The position numbers and the translations under genes were made by a program. Shown here piece by piece: positions 28,621 to 38,505 of a DNA stretch of 64,000 bases. Location: positions 62,001-126,000 of the forward strand of contig NZ_RBWU01000002.1 in assembly GCF_003634705.1 (NCBI RefSeq), read 5' to 3'. The DNA comes from Actinomadura pelletieri DSM 43383 (GTDB lineage: Bacteria > Actinomycetota > Actinomycetes > Streptosporangiales > Streptosporangiaceae). A model generated the notes under the pieces. It searched no databases. It was not told the origin of the DNA and saw only the letters and a list, made by a program, of their open reading frames with translations. The first letter of the stretch is position 1; each line of letters starts with the position of its first letter.

Positions 28621-29268
28621 TCAGCAGCGTTCGAGGAACGTGCGGAGGGCGTCGTGGTCGGCGCGGGTGACCGGGAGTGAGTACTTCTTGGCGACGCCGA
28701 TGTACTTGACCGCGTAGGTGCACTGGAACGCCTTCTGCGGTTTCCAGTCGCCGGGGCCGGAGTCGCTCTTCTGGCGGTTGGGGACACCCCAGACGGCCAG
28801 CAGGTTGGCGTGGTCGTTGGCGAACCGTTCGCGCCGGTCCTCGCTCCAGCGGGACGCGCCCATCCGCCAGGCGAGCGCGAGCGGGTAGATGTGGTCGATC
28901 TGCACCTCGGCGGCGTCCTTCTTGGCGAAGGTGATCTCCTTGCCGCTGTAGGGGTCGTCGAGCCGGCCGCTGAGGACGACGCAGTCGCCCTTCTTCCGGG
29001 TCGCCGTCAGGTCGCGGGCGAGGACGTCGTTGCGCTGGTCGCAGCCGTTGCGGTCGATGTCCTTCCACCGTGTGCCGAACCGGTCGCGCTCGTAGCCGTC
29101 GCGGTCGCCCTCCGCCGCTATGCGCAGCCCGGACAGGTCACGGCGGGCACCCGTCTCGTCGCCGCTCGGCCGTGGGGCGCCGGTCTCGGAGAGGCCGATG
29201 TCGCCCTCGCAGGCCGCCGTCAGCAACGGGACCGCGAGTGCGAGGCCCGCCACCACCCACCGCATCAT
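28621..29268 (-). CDS. Secreted HNH-family nuclease (DUF1524)
   Basis: This 215-aa protein has an N-terminal signal peptide; LLTAAC at residue 20 or so resembles a lipobox, so it may be a lipoprotein. The C-terminal half carries the DUF1524 HNH arrangement: IDHIYPLALAW, then NDHANLLAV, then NRQKSD. Related secreted proteins in actinobacteria are annotated as HNH endonucleases; the natural role (nutrient scavenging or competition) is unknown. Two or three Cys residues could form a disulfide. Confidence 0.85.
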   Translation of the reverse strand: MMRWVVAGLALAVPLLTAACEGDIGLSETGAPRPSGDETGARRDLSGLRIAAEGDRDGYERDRFGTRWKDIDRNGCDQRNDVLARDLTATRKKGDCVVLSGRLDDPYSGKEITFAKKDAAEVQIDHIYPLALAWRMGASRWSEDRRERFANDHANLLAVWGVPNRQKSDSGPGDWKPQKAFQCTYAVKYIGVAKKYSLPVTRADHDALRTFLERC

Positions 29269-29423
29269 GACCTCACCGTCCTGGTTTCCCCCTATTTATA
29301 CGCAATCGGGGTGGAAAGTGGGCCGGAGGCTCGCGGGTGGACGAACTTAGGTCGATCCGGAGTCTGGCCGAAAGGCGGAGGCACATCGCCCTTCAGGCTG
29401 ACGTGCCATGCGGCGCGGACGGA

Positions 29424-29429
29424 TAGTTT
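29424..29429 (+). promoter_or_regulatory. -10 box placing the ABC operon start at the ATG
   Basis: TAGTTT ends six bases before the ATG at 29436 and no purine-rich ribosome-binding site exists, so a leaderless mRNA is likely. The -35 region is weak. Confidence 0.45.
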
Positions 29430-29435
29430 CTAGGC

Positions 29436-30389
29436 ATGCCGATCATCGCCACCCAGGGCCTGACGATGAGGTTCCCCCGGGTGACCGCCCTGGACGACCT
29501 CTCCGTGGCCGTCGAACCGGGCGTCGTCGGGCTGGTCGGCGCCAACGGCGCCGGCAAGTCGACGCTCATCAAGATCCTGCTCGGACTGCAGCCGCCGTCC
29601 TCCGGGACGGCGACCGTGCTGGGCCTCGACATCGCCCGCGACGGTCTCCGGATCCGGGAGAGCGTCGGGTTCATGCCCGAGTACGAGTGCCTGCCGCCCG
29701 ACGTGTCCGCGACCGAGTTCGTCGTCCACATGGCCAGAATGTGCGGGCTGCCGCCGTCGGCCGCCCGTGAACGCGCCGCCGACACGCTCCGGCACGTCGG
29801 CCTGTACGAGGAGCGCTACCGTCCCATCGGCGGTTACTCCACCGGGATGCGCCAGCGGGTGAAGCTCGCGCAGGCCCTCGTCCACGACCCGAAGCTCGTG
29901 TTCCTGGACGAGCCCACCAACGGCCTCGACCCGGCCGGACGCGACGAGATGCTCGACCTGATCCGCCGTATCGGCGCCGAGTTCGGGATCAGCGTGCTCG
30001 TCACGTCCCATCTGCTCGGTGAGCTGGAACGGGTCTGCGACCACGTCGTCATCATCGACGGCGGGAAGCTGCTGCGCTCCCAGGCCGTCGAGGCCTACAC
30101 GGCCGCGAGCGGCGTCCTCACCGTCGAGGTGGAGGAGGGACGCGACGACCTCGGACGGCGCCTGCACGAGCAGGGCGTGTCCGTCCACCCGGAGGGGCGG
30201 TTCCTCGTCATCGACATCGCCGGTGAGACGACCTACGACCTGATCCGCGACGGTGTCGCCGACCTCGGGCTGCGGCTGATCCGGATGGAGCAGCGCCGCC
30301 ACCACATCGAGGAGGTCTTCCAGACCGCGCCGCAGGGTCCTCCGGGCCCGCACGCGGCCGGGACCGTCCCGCAGGGGGTGTCCCGATGA
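29436..30389 (+). CDS. ABC transporter ATP-binding protein (first pair)
   Basis: This 317-aa ATPase has Walker A GANGAGKST (about residue 36), signature YSTGMRQRV, Walker B VFLDEPTNGLDP and the switch His in TSHLL. The C-terminal 90 residues form the extra domain of ABC-2 type exporters. Its stop overlaps the permease start by four bases. Together with three following genes it forms two ATPase-permease pairs; the substrate is unknown. Confidence 0.93.
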   Translation: MPIIATQGLTMRFPRVTALDDLSVAVEPGVVGLVGANGAGKSTLIKILLGLQPPSSGTATVLGLDIARDGLRIRESVGFMPEYECLPPDVSATEFVVHMARMCGLPPSAARERAADTLRHVGLYEERYRPIGGYSTGMRQRVKLAQALVHDPKLVFLDEPTNGLDPAGRDEMLDLIRRIGAEFGISVLVTSHLLGELERVCDHVVIIDGGKLLRSQAVEAYTAASGVLTVEVEEGRDDLGRRLHEQGVSVHPEGRFLVIDIAGETTYDLIRDGVADLGLRLIRMEQRRHHIEEVFQTAPQGPPGPHAAGTVPQGVSR

Positions 30390-31264
30390 GCACGAGCACC
30401 ATCCACGACATCGGGTACCGGCACTACGACGGGCGCCGCAACGGCCGCGCCTACGTGATCCGGTCGCTGTACGTCCACAACCTGCGGGCCGCGTTCGGCC
30501 TCGGCCGGCCCGTACGCGCCAAGATCATGCCGTTCGTGCTGGCCGCGCTGATGCTGCTTCCGGCCGCCGGGTCCGTCGCCGCGTTCGCGTTCACCAAGCA
30601 GGAGGACGCGCTGATCCCGTACGCGTCCTATGCGAACCTGATGCAGGTCATCGTGGCGATCTTCCTGGCCACGCAGGCGCCGGTACTGGCCTCGCGGGAG
30701 GTGCGTTTCCACGTCGTCCCGCTGTACTTCTCCCGTCCCGTGGGCCATCTCGACTTCGTCCTGGCCAAGGGCGCGGCGATGGCGACCGCGCTGCTGGCGC
30801 TGCTGGCCGTGCCCGTCACCGTGCTGTACGTCGGCGGCCTGGTCACCAAGGCGCCCGACTCGAGCCGGCAGTTGCTCGACTATCTCGGCGGGCTCGTCGG
30901 GTGCGTGCTGTACGCGCTGGTCCTCGCCGCGATCGGCATGGTCGTCGCGGCGTTCACGCCCCGGCGCGGCTTCGGGGTCGCCGCGGTCATCGCCGCGTAC
31001 ATGGTGCCCACCGCCGTCGCGACGGCCGTCCAGGGCATCGCGGAGGCGGAGACGAACTTCACCCTCCAGGGCTGGATGGGGCTGCTCGCGCCGTTCAACC
31101 TGGTCGACATCGTGCAGGTCCGGCTGCTCGGCGCGGAGACGTCCTCGCCCGGCATCGCGCCCGGTGTCACCGGTGGCCTGGTGGCGCTGGCGTTGTGCGC
31201 CGCCATCGTCCTCGGCTCGATCGCGGTGCTGTACCGCAGGTTCCGGAAGGCGGGCCTGTCATGA
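30386..31264 (+). CDS. ABC transporter permease (first pair)
   Basis: This 292-aa membrane protein has about six hydrophobic segments from residue 48 to the end and belongs to the ABC-2 type export family. The N-terminus begins with a short conserved-looking IGYRHYDGRRNGRAYVI stretch. It is coupled to the preceding ATPase by an ATGA overlap. No substrate-binding protein is nearby, consistent with export. Confidence 0.88.
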   Translation: MSTSTIHDIGYRHYDGRRNGRAYVIRSLYVHNLRAAFGLGRPVRAKIMPFVLAALMLLPAAGSVAAFAFTKQEDALIPYASYANLMQVIVAIFLATQAPVLASREVRFHVVPLYFSRPVGHLDFVLAKGAAMATALLALLAVPVTVLYVGGLVTKAPDSSRQLLDYLGGLVGCVLYALVLAAIGMVVAAFTPRRGFGVAAVIAAYMVPTAVATAVQGIAEAETNFTLQGWMGLLAPFNLVDIVQVRLLGAETSSPGIAPGVTGGLVALALCAAIVLGSIAVLYRRFRKAGLS

Positions 31265-31282
31265 GCGGAGCGAACCGGGGGG

Positions 31283-31304
31283 TGTGGGGGGTCGTCCCCC
31301 CACA
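31283..31304 (+). other. Hairpin in front of the second ATPase
   Basis: A perfect 9-bp stem (31283-31291 with 31296-31304, TCGT loop) ends just before the AAGGAG of the next gene. It may stabilise mRNA or dampen expression of the second pair. Confidence 0.55.
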
Positions 31305-31316
31305 AAGGAGCACAGC

Positions 31317-32228
31317 ATGAGCGAGTTGATTCTCGAGAACGTGTCGCGGTGGTACGGCAACGTCGTCGCCGTCAACGGGGTGTCGATGAGGATCGGCCCG
31401 GGTGTCACCGGGCTGCTCGGGCCGAACGGCGCCGGAAAGTCGACGCTGATCCACATGATGGGCGGGTTCCTCGCGCCGTCGTCCGGGACCGTCACGTTGG
31501 ACGGGACGCCGATCTGGAGCAACCCGGGCATCTACCGCAGTCTCGGACTCGTCCCGGAACGCGAGTCGGCGTACGACTTCCTCACCGGCGAACAGTTCAT
31601 CGTCGCGATGGCGAAGCTGCACAAGCTGCCCGACCCGAACGGCGCCGCGCGCCGCGCCATCGGCCTCGTCGAGATGGACTACGCGGCCCAACGCACGATC
31701 GGCAAGTACTCCAAGGGCATGAAGCAGCGCATCAAGATGGCGTCCGCGCTGGTGCACGACCCGCCCGTCCTGCTGCTGGACGAGCCGTTCAACGGCATGG
31801 ACCCGCGGCAGCGGATCCAGCTCATGGAGCTCATCCGCAGGATGGCCGACGAGGGCCGCACGATCCTGTTCTCCTCCCACATCCTGGAGGAGGTCGAGCG
31901 GCTCGCCAGCCACATCGAGGTCATCGTCGCGGGACGGCATGCCGCGTCCGGCGACTTCCGCAAGATCCGGCGGTTGATGACGGACCGGCCGCACATCTTC
32001 CTCGTCCGTTCGTCCGACGACCGGCGGCTCGCCGCCGCCCTCATCGCGGACGGCTCGTCCCGCAGCGTGCAGCTCACCGACAAGGGCCTGCAGATCGAGG
32101 CCGTCGACTTCCAGCGTTTCACCTGGCTGCTGCCGCGCCTGGCCCGCGACACCGACGTGCGCCTCTGGGAGGTCTCCCCGGCGGACGAGTCCCTGGAAAG
32201 CGTCTTCTCCTACCTGGTGGCCCGATGA
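31317..32228 (+). CDS. ABC transporter ATP-binding protein (second pair)
   Basis: This 303-aa ATPase shows Walker A GPNGAGKST, signature YSKGMKQRI, Walker B LLLDEPFNGMDP and the switch His in SSHIL. It is similar in design to the ATPase at 29436 but diverged. The ATG at 31317 has AAGGAG upstream; an earlier in-frame start inside the permease is rejected. The end overlaps the next permease (ATGA). Confidence 0.93.
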   Translation: MSELILENVSRWYGNVVAVNGVSMRIGPGVTGLLGPNGAGKSTLIHMMGGFLAPSSGTVTLDGTPIWSNPGIYRSLGLVPERESAYDFLTGEQFIVAMAKLHKLPDPNGAARRAIGLVEMDYAAQRTIGKYSKGMKQRIKMASALVHDPPVLLLDEPFNGMDPRQRIQLMELIRRMADEGRTILFSSHILEEVERLASHIEVIVAGRHAASGDFRKIRRLMTDRPHIFLVRSSDDRRLAAALIADGSSRSVQLTDKGLQIEAVDFQRFTWLLPRLARDTDVRLWEVSPADESLESVFSYLVAR

Positions 32229-32941
32229 ACTCCACGATCGCGATGATGACGTTCCGGTCGATGCTCGGCCGCAAGCGTGCGCTGCTCCTGATGGGGTTGC
32301 CACTGATCATGCTCGTGCTGGCGGCGGTCCTGCGCGTGACCGGCAACGACGACCTGGACATCTCGTCCGACATCCTGCAGCAGTTCGGTCTCGCGACTCT
32401 GCTGCCGCTGCTCGCGCTGATCGCCGGAACGGGTGTGATCGGGCCGGAGATCGACGACGGTCAGATCATGTACGTGCTGACCAAGCCGATCCCGCGGGAG
32501 GTGATCGTGCTGACCAAGCTGGTCGTCGCGATCATCCTGGTGACGGTGTTCGCGGTCGTGCCGACGCTGCTGGCGGGGCTCATCCTGATCGGCACGACCG
32601 GCGGGGTCACGCCCGCGTTCACGGTCGGCGTCCTGGTCGGCGGTGTCGCCTACAGCGCCGTGTTCGTCGCGCTCGGCGTCGCCAGCCGGAACGCCGCCAC
32701 GATCGGGTTGCTGTACGCGCTGGTGTGGGAGTCGCTGCTCGGCAGGTTCGCGCCGGGCGCGAAGTCGGCGTCCATCCAGCAGTGGTCCCTGTCGGTCACG
32801 GACGCGCTCACCGACGCGTCGCCGGTCGTCTCGACCGTTCGACTGGCCGTGGCGATCTCGCTCCTGGTCGTGGTCACGCTCGTGGCGACGTTCCTGGCCA
32901 CGTTCCGGCTCCGCACCCTCACGGTCGCCAGCGCCGACTGA
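32225..32941 (+). CDS. ABC transporter permease (second pair)
   Basis: This 238-aa protein has about six transmembrane segments and the ABC-2 permease pattern GTGVIGPEIDDGQIMYVLTKPIPR, with a conserved amphipathic coupling region. It overlaps its ATPase by four bases. With three upstream genes it probably forms either two exporters or one heteromeric complex. Confidence 0.88.
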   Translation: MNSTIAMMTFRSMLGRKRALLLMGLPLIMLVLAAVLRVTGNDDLDISSDILQQFGLATLLPLLALIAGTGVIGPEIDDGQIMYVLTKPIPREVIVLTKLVVAIILVTVFAVVPTLLAGLILIGTTGGVTPAFTVGVLVGGVAYSAVFVALGVASRNAATIGLLYALVWESLLGRFAPGAKSASIQQWSLSVTDALTDASPVVSTVRLAVAISLLVVVTLVATFLATFRLRTLTVASAD

Positions 32942-33029
32942 CGCGCCGACCGTCACGCTTTTGTGATCGATCGGACCGACCGGACGAGAGCCGATGCACC
33001 AGGATTGAGCGCCCACGAAGGAGCTCCCC

Positions 33030-33659
33030 ATGGTCACCTCTCCCCAGTCGCCCGATCTCGTCCATCCGCCGAGCGGGGCCTCGGTTCCCGCGCTCATCGG
33101 CCTCGGCGCGAACGCGGTCATGCTGAACATCGTCACCGTCGTCGGGGTGTGGACGGTCTATGTGGTCGACGACGGCACGGACGAGGCCCGGAACGCGGGT
33201 GATCTCCTCGCGTTCGGGACGTTCGTGGCGGCGCTGCTCGTCGTCGCCACCGGCGTCGCCGTGATCGCCTGGCTGTGGCGGGCGCGGGCGAACGCCGAAA
33301 TCATCGACGACCTCTCGGCGAGCTGGTCATCGCCGTGGGTGATCCTCGGCTGGATCGTGCCGATCATGAACCTGTGGGTGCCGCGCGGTGTCGTCGGCGC
33401 GGTGTGGCGCGTCAGCGCTCCGCACCGCGAGTCGCCGTGGCCGGTGAACCTGTGGTGGACGGCCTTCCTGGCGTATCTGATCGGTGGACGTTTCGCCAGC
33501 ACGAACCCCGCCGACGGGTTCCGCTCGGACATCTACCCGTTCGTCACCTTCACCGGTGCCCTCGCGGCCCTGTTCGCGATGATGGTCGTCTGGCGGATCA
33601 CCCGGTTCCAGGAGGCACAGGCCGTCCGCCTCCGGGAGGCCCTCGCGCCCGGACACTAA
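33030..33659 (+). CDS. DUF4328 membrane protein
   Basis: This 209-aa protein has four hydrophobic segments (about 22-48, 64-86, 108-130 and 170-192). The pattern W.WRARANAEII...WVILGWIVPIMNLWVPR between residues 84 and 120 identifies DUF4328, a family of unknown function common in actinobacteria. AAGGAG lies before the ATG. It stands alone between the ABC block and the PhoX-like gene. Confidence 0.85.
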   Translation: MVTSPQSPDLVHPPSGASVPALIGLGANAVMLNIVTVVGVWTVYVVDDGTDEARNAGDLLAFGTFVAALLVVATGVAVIAWLWRARANAEIIDDLSASWSSPWVILGWIVPIMNLWVPRGVVGAVWRVSAPHRESPWPVNLWWTAFLAYLIGGRFASTNPADGFRSDIYPFVTFTGALAALFAMMVVWRITRFQEAQAVRLREALAPGH

Positions 33660-33679
33660 CCGGACTTTGGGACACGCCT

Positions 33680-33697
33680 GTCAGGCTCGATCCTGAC
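33680..33697 (+). promoter_or_regulatory. Short palindrome upstream of the PhoX-like gene
   Basis: GTCAGG (33680-33685) and CCTGAC (33692-33697) form an inverted repeat 67 bases before the start codon. It could be an operator or a small hairpin. No Pho-box array is evident. Confidence 0.3.
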
Positions 33698-33764
33698 TGT
33701 GTGGCACCCTGCGTGTTACAACGGCACGGAGGGTCGTGAACGTCTCGGATACAGGAGTGCTCCC

Positions 33765-35138
33765 ATGGCAGTGTCGCGCCGTCAGGTATTGACCGGAACG
33801 GGGATGGCAGGGGCGGGGATCGTCTTCGGCGGTGCCGTCGAGCACCTGTTCGCGAACGGGAGGGCCGACGCGTCGATCATGGGTCGTGCCGGGTACGGGC
33901 CGCTCGTCCCCGACCCGAACGGCTTACTGGACCTGCCGCGCGGCTTCCGGTACACCGTGCTGTCCCGCGAGGGCGAGCCGCTGCGCTCGGGGGAGGGGCC
34001 GGTGCCGAGCCGCTGCGACGGCATGGCGGCGTTCCCCGGCGAGAAGAACCGGACCTGGCTCGTCCGCAACCACGAGAATCCGCCGTCCGCCACGCACCGC
34101 GTTCCGGCCGTCAAGGGGCTCACCTACGATCCCGGGGCGCTCGGCGGCTGCACGGCCCTGGAGGTCGACGCGTCGGGACGTGTCCACACCGAACGCGTCG
34201 CCATCGCCGGGACGGCCGTCAACTGCGCGGGCGGCCCCACCCCCTGGAACACCTGGCTGACCTGCGAGGAGACCGAAGAGAGGGCGGGCTCCGGCAACTA
34301 CACCAAAGACCACGGCTTCATCTTCGAGGTCGACCCGTACCGGCCGGACAGGACCGTCCCGGAGCCGCTGACCGCGATGGGACGCTTCTCCCACGAGGCG
34401 GTCGCCGTCGACCCGCGCGACGGCACCGTGTACGAGACCGAGGACGCGTTCGAGAAGCCGTTCGGCCTCTTCTACCGGTTCCTGCCGGCGAAGCCGCGCC
34501 GCGGGTCCGGCGCCCTGCGGGCCGGTGGACGGCTGGAGGCGCTGCGCGTCCCCGACGTCCCCGACCTGTCGGCGGTGCGGGAACCCGGCACGGTGTTCGA
34601 CCGCGTCGAGTGGCTGCCGGTGCCCGACCCCCTCGCGAAGAAGACGCCGATCCGGTTCCAGGACTTCGGCCGCGGCGGCATCACGCACGCGCAGAAACTG
34701 GAGGGCTGTTACTGGGGCGGCGACCGCGTCTACTTCGTGTCGAGCTTCGCCCGCAGGAAGGACGGGTCGAGCGCCGACCACTTCGGACAGGTGTGGTCGT
34801 ACGAGCCGGACCGGCGCCGCCTCACCCTCGTCATCGTCTTCGGTCCGGGCACCGACACGTCGCTGCCGGGCGAGTCGCCGGACAACATCTGCCTGGCACC
34901 CGAGGGCGGTCTGATGGTGTGCGAGGACGGCGGCGGTGCCCAGCACGTCTACGGCGTGACCCGGCAGCGCGAGGTCTATCCGATGGCCAGGAACAGGAAG
35001 AACATCCGCACCGAGGACGACCCCGAGTGGGGCGAGTTCGCGGGCGTCACGTTCTCCCCGGACAAACGCACGATGTACGTCAACGTCTACCGGCCGGGCA
35101 CCACGTTCGCCATCACCGGCCCCTGGCAGGGCCGCTAG
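33765..35138 (+). CDS. Tat-exported PhoX-like phosphatase family protein (DUF839)
   Basis: This 457-aa protein belongs to the PhoX family, Ca/Fe-dependent alkaline phosphatases and relatives. A Tat signal is clear: [10 protein letters not shown] followed by a hydrophobic stretch. Family segments include [67 protein letters not shown] and [19 protein letters not shown]. The ATG at 33765 has an ACAGGAG site; an upstream start would hide the signal peptide. Enzymatic substrate is not proven. Confidence 0.87.
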   Translation: MAVSRRQVLTGTGMAGAGIVFGGAVEHLFANGRADASIMGRAGYGPLVPDPNGLLDLPRGFRYTVLSREGEPLRSGEGPVPSRCDGMAAFPGEKNRTWLVRNHENPPSATHRVPAVKGLTYDPGALGGCTALEVDASGRVHTERVAIAGTAVNCAGGPTPWNTWLTCEETEERAGSGNYTKDHGFIFEVDPYRPDRTVPEPLTAMGRFSHEAVAVDPRDGTVYETEDAFEKPFGLFYRFLPAKPRRGSGALRAGGRLEALRVPDVPDLSAVREPGTVFDRVEWLPVPDPLAKKTPIRFQDFGRGGITHAQKLEGCYWGGDRVYFVSSFARRKDGSSADHFGQVWSYEPDRRRLTLVIVFGPGTDTSLPGESPDNICLAPEGGLMVCEDGGGAQHVYGVTRQREVYPMARNRKNIRTEDDPEWGEFAGVTFSPDKRTMYVNVYRPGTTFAITGPWQGR

Positions 35139-36076
35139 ATACGCCGCAGCTTCACGCGCTGGACGGTGTGGTCGCGTCCCTTGTGGAGGACGAGGGTGGC
35201 GCGGGCGCGGGTCGGGAGGATGTTGGAGACGAGGTTGATCTCGTTGACGTCCCGCCAGACGCGCTGGGCGAACGCGGCGGTCTCGTCCTCGTCGAGTTCA
35301 TGCGCGTACTTGTGGAAGTAGGAGCGCGGGTCGGTGAACGCGGTGCGGCGCAGCGCGAACAGACGGTCGACGTACCACTGCCGGATGTCCTCGACCCGGG
35401 CGTCGACGTAGATGGAGAAGTCGAAGAAGTCGGATACGCCCAGGGCGCCGGGCGGGGGCGCCTGGAGCACGTTCAGGCCCTCGACGATCAGGATGTCGGG
35501 GCGCCGGACGGTCTGTGCCGCGCCCGCGACGATGTCGTACTCCAGATGCGAGTAGACCGGGATCCGGACCTCGTCCGCGCCGGACTTGATCGACGACACG
35601 AACCGGACGAGGGATCGGCGGTCGTAGGACTCGGGAAACCCCTTCCGGTCCATGATGCCGCGCTCGGACAGGACGGCGTTCGGGTACAGGAAGCTGTCGG
35701 TGGTGACCAATTCCACTGTCGGGTGCTCGGGCCAGCGGGCGAGGAGCGTCCGCAGCAGCCGGGACGTGGTGGACTTGCCGACGGCGACGCTGCCCGCCAC
35801 CCCGATGATGAACGGTGTGGGCTCGACCGTCCCGCCGAGAAAGTCGCCGACGGTGTCACGGAGTCGTCCTTCCGACTGGAAGAACAGGTTGAGTAACCGC
35901 GAAAGCGGCAGGTACACCTCCTCGACCTCGGTGATGTCGATCGGGTCCTTGAGGCCGCGCAACGCGTTCAGCTCACCGGGAGTGAGGGGCAGCGGCGTGT
36001 TCTCGCGCAGGCCGCGCCAGGCTTCACGGGGTAGTTCCACGTAGGGGCTCGGCACGCTGTCCCATCCGGTCGTCAT
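35135..36076 (-). CDS. coaA: Type I pantothenate kinase
   Basis: CoaA (313 aa) phosphorylates pantothenate, the first step of CoA synthesis. The P-loop [12 protein letters not shown] is at about residue 92-103; [31 protein letters not shown] and VEGLNVLQ are family motifs. The end overlaps the convergent PhoX-like gene by four bases. No ribosome-binding site precedes the ATG; a TACTGT box six bases upstream suggests a leaderless mRNA, divergent from glmS. Confidence 0.96.
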   Translation of the reverse strand: MTTGWDSVPSPYVELPREAWRGLRENTPLPLTPGELNALRGLKDPIDITEVEEVYLPLSRLLNLFFQSEGRLRDTVGDFLGGTVEPTPFIIGVAGSVAVGKSTTSRLLRTLLARWPEHPTVELVTTDSFLYPNAVLSERGIMDRKGFPESYDRRSLVRFVSSIKSGADEVRIPVYSHLEYDIVAGAAQTVRRPDILIVEGLNVLQAPPPGALGVSDFFDFSIYVDARVEDIRQWYVDRLFALRRTAFTDPRSYFHKYAHELDEDETAAFAQRVWRDVNEINLVSNILPTRARATLVLHKGRDHTVQRVKLRRI

Positions 36077-36082
36077 GACTGA

Positions 36083-36088
36083 ACAGTA
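36083..36088 (-). promoter_or_regulatory. -10 box of coaA
   Basis: Read on the minus strand, TACTGT lies six bases before the coaA ATG. This places the transcription start at or next to the start codon. Confidence 0.45.
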
Positions 36089-36185
36089 ACCGTCGGGTCC
36101 ACCGGTCACGGCGGTTTCCCCCCTCGCCGCGTCCCGCGCGGGCCCGGCTGCTCCGTTCCAGGTAGGCCCCTGGCCTGGCATTGAA

Positions 36186-36191
36186 TAGAGT
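36186..36191 (+). promoter_or_regulatory. -10 box of glmS
   Basis: TAGAGT ends six bases before the glmS ATG, and no ribosome-binding site is visible, so glmS is probably leaderless. The -35 hexamer is weak. Confidence 0.5.
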
Positions 36192-36197
36192 TGCCGC

Positions 36198-38042
36198 ATG
36201 TGCGGAATCGTGGGGTACGTAGGCGGCCGGGCGGCGCTCGACGTGGTCGTCGATGGGTTGGCGCGGCTGGAGTACCGCGGCTACGACTCGGCCGGGGTGG
36301 CCGTGCTGGCCGATGGGAAGCTGGCGACGGCGAAGCGGGCGGGCAAGCTCGTGAACCTGCGGGGCGTCCTGGAGGAGGATCCGCCTCCCGCGGGGACGCT
36401 CGGCATGGGGCACACGCGGTGGGCGACGCACGGCCCGCCCAACGACCGCAACGCCCACCCGCATGTCGACTGCACCGGCTCCGTCGCGGTGATCCACAAC
36501 GGGATCATCGAGAACTTCGCGGAACTGCGCGCCGAGCTGGAGGAGAACGGGCACGGACTCGCCTCCGACACCGACACCGAGGCGGTCGCGCACCTGCTGG
36601 AGGAGGAGCTGAAGGCGGGCGACGGGCTCGCCGCGGCGATGCGCCGCGTGTGCGGGCGGCTGGACGGCGCGTTCACGCTGGTCGCCATGCACACCGGCGA
36701 CCCCGACCTGGTGGTCGGCGCGCGCCGTAACTCGCCGCTGGTCGTCGGGGTCGGCGCCGGGGAGAACTTCCTCGCCAGCGATGTCGCCGCGTTCATCGCG
36801 CACACCAGGGACGCGATCGAGCTGGGCCAGGACCAGATCGTCGAGCTGCGCGCCGACGGGGTGCGGATCACCGACTTCGAGGGGCGCCCCGCCGAGGTGA
36901 AGGAGTACCACGTCGACTGGGACGTGTCCGCCGCGGAGAAGGGCGGCTACGACTACTTCATGCTCAAGGAGATCGCCGAGCAGCCGCGGGCGGTCGCCGA
37001 CACCCTGCTCGGCCGGATCGGCACCGACGGCCGTCTCCGGCTGGACGAGATGCGCATCTCCGACCGTGAGCTGCGCGAGGTCGACAAGATCATCATTGTG
37101 GCGTGCGGGACGTCCTACCATGCCGGGCTGATCGCCAAGTACGCGATCGAGCACTGGGCCGGGCTGCCGTGCGAGGTGGAGCTGGCGAGCGAGTTCCGCT
37201 ACCGCGACCCGATCCTGTCGCCGACGACGCTGGTCATCGCGATCTCCCAGTCGGGGGAGACGATGGACGCCCTGATGGCCGTCCGGCACGCACGGGAGCA
37301 GCGGGCCAAGCTGCTCGGCATCTGCAACGTCAACGGCTCGACGCTGCCGCGCGAGTGCGACGGCGTCCTGTACACGCACGCGGGCCCGGAGATCGCGGTC
37401 GCGTCCACCAAGGCGTTCCTCACGCAGCTCGTCGCCGTCTACCTCATCGCCCTCTACATCGCGCAGACCCGCGGCACCAAGTGGGGCGACGAGGTGTTCG
37501 CGATGGTGCAGCTCCTGGAGCGGATGCCGGAGAAGGTGGAGAAGGTCCTGGAGACCATGGAGCCCGTCCGCGAGCTGGCCCGGTCGCTGGCCGGGGAGCG
37601 GTGCGTGTTGTTCCTCGGCCGCCATGTCGGCTTCCCGGTCGCCCTGGAGGGCGCGCTGAAGCTCAAGGAACTGGCGTACATGCACGCGGAGGGCTTCGCC
37701 GCGGGCGAGCTGAAGCACGGCCCGATCGCGCTGATCGAGGAGGGCCTGCCGGTGGTGGTGGTCGTGCCGCCACGGGCGCGGGACGTCCTGCACGACAAGA
37801 TCGTCTCCAATATCCAGGAGATCCGGGCCCGGGGCGCCCGGACGATCGTGATCGCCGAGGAGGGCGACGAGTCCGTCGTGCCGTACGCGGACACGCTGAT
37901 CGGCGTTCCGGCCGTCCCGACGCTGCTCCAGCCGCTGGTCACGACCGTCCCGCTGCAGGTGTTCGCGTGCGAGCTGGCCACGGCGAAGGGCCATGACGTC
38001 GACCAGCCCCGCAACCTCGCCAAGTCCGTCACGGTCGAGTAG
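36198..38042 (+). CDS. glmS: Glutamine--fructose-6-phosphate aminotransferase
   Basis: GlmS (614 aa) makes glucosamine-6-phosphate from fructose-6-phosphate and glutamine, the entry to UDP-GlcNAc. Cys2 (MCGIVGYVG) is the glutaminase nucleophile. The N-terminal domain extends to about residue 240; two SIS domains follow with [10 protein letters not shown] and ASTKAFLTQ. The terminus NLAKSVTVE is the family end. No glmS ribozyme is possible, since there is almost no leader. Together with glmM the window covers two steps of this pathway. Confidence 0.98.
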   Translation: MCGIVGYVGGRAALDVVVDGLARLEYRGYDSAGVAVLADGKLATAKRAGKLVNLRGVLEEDPPPAGTLGMGHTRWATHGPPNDRNAHPHVDCTGSVAVIHNGIIENFAELRAELEENGHGLASDTDTEAVAHLLEEELKAGDGLAAAMRRVCGRLDGAFTLVAMHTGDPDLVVGARRNSPLVVGVGAGENFLASDVAAFIAHTRDAIELGQDQIVELRADGVRITDFEGRPAEVKEYHVDWDVSAAEKGGYDYFMLKEIAEQPRAVADTLLGRIGTDGRLRLDEMRISDRELREVDKIIIVACGTSYHAGLIAKYAIEHWAGLPCEVELASEFRYRDPILSPTTLVIAISQSGETMDALMAVRHAREQRAKLLGICNVNGSTLPRECDGVLYTHAGPEIAVASTKAFLTQLVAVYLIALYIAQTRGTKWGDEVFAMVQLLERMPEKVEKVLETMEPVRELARSLAGERCVLFLGRHVGFPVALEGALKLKELAYMHAEGFAAGELKHGPIALIEEGLPVVVVVPPRARDVLHDKIVSNIQEIRARGARTIVIAEEGDESVVPYADTLIGVPAVPTLLQPLVTTVPLQVFACELATAKGHDVDQPRNLAKSVTVE

Positions 38043-38254
38043 CGACGGAACGTTCCGGAAACCGGGCCCGCGACCCGTGAAGGGTCGGGGCCCGGACGGT
38101 CGTGGACGTGCTTCGACCGGTGCCGCACGCCGTCCGGGCGACCGATTTCGGGGTCGTCGTAGCGTGATTTCCGGACGTCGTGTTCGGCGCCGAGCCGTGA
38201 TGCGACACTAAGTGTCCGGAGAGTCTCGCGCACACCATTGGGCGCAAATCTCCA

Positions 38255-38277
38255 CTGAACTGAGAATCTCAGTTCAG
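38255..38277. terminator. Hairpin between glmS and the DUF397 gene
   Basis: A perfect 10-bp stem (38255-38264 with 38268-38277, AAT loop) lies in an AT-richer stretch between convergent genes. It is 22 bases beyond the end of the minus-strand DUF397 gene, so it probably terminates that operon. Confidence 0.65.
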
Positions 38278-38298
38278 CTGTAATTTGCAGAGATTGTT

Positions 38299-38505
38299 TC
38301 AGTGCCGGTCGAAACGACCGGCCTTCGCGTCCCTGACGAAGTCGCGCCATTCACCCAGACCGAACCCGAGGCGTGTCGCGGTGTCCTCGGTGTCCCGGAC
38401 GGATATCGCGTCCTCGGTGAGTCGTGCGACCTCGACGCACGCGTTGCTGGCGCATCGAGTACTCCTTCTCCAACGGGCGGGCGTTGTCTCGTGGACCAAA
38501 CTCAT
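38299..38505 (-). CDS. DUF397 protein, copy 1
   Basis: This 68-aa protein has the DUF397 pattern: W.RSTRCASNACVEVA, then VRDTED and GEWRDFVRDAKAGRFD. The ATG at 38505 has AGGAG at proper spacing; a longer reading adds an unrelated stretch. DUF397 proteins are usually encoded beside HTH-DUF5753 regulators, and some pairs act in Streptomyces development (WhiJ-type). It lies 245 bases downstream of a second copy; that gap shows no supported gene. Confidence 0.85.
   Translation of the reverse strand: MSLVHETTPARWRRSTRCASNACVEVARLTEDAISVRDTEDTATRLGFGLGEWRDFVRDAKAGRFDRH

Noticed and set aside
36150..36198. glmS ribozyme upstream of glmS
   Set aside because: There is no room for the ribozyme between the promoter-like box and the ATG.
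36024..37994. A 656-codon minus-strand open frame across glmS
   Set aside because: Antisense to an unmistakable GlmS and without a recognisable motif.
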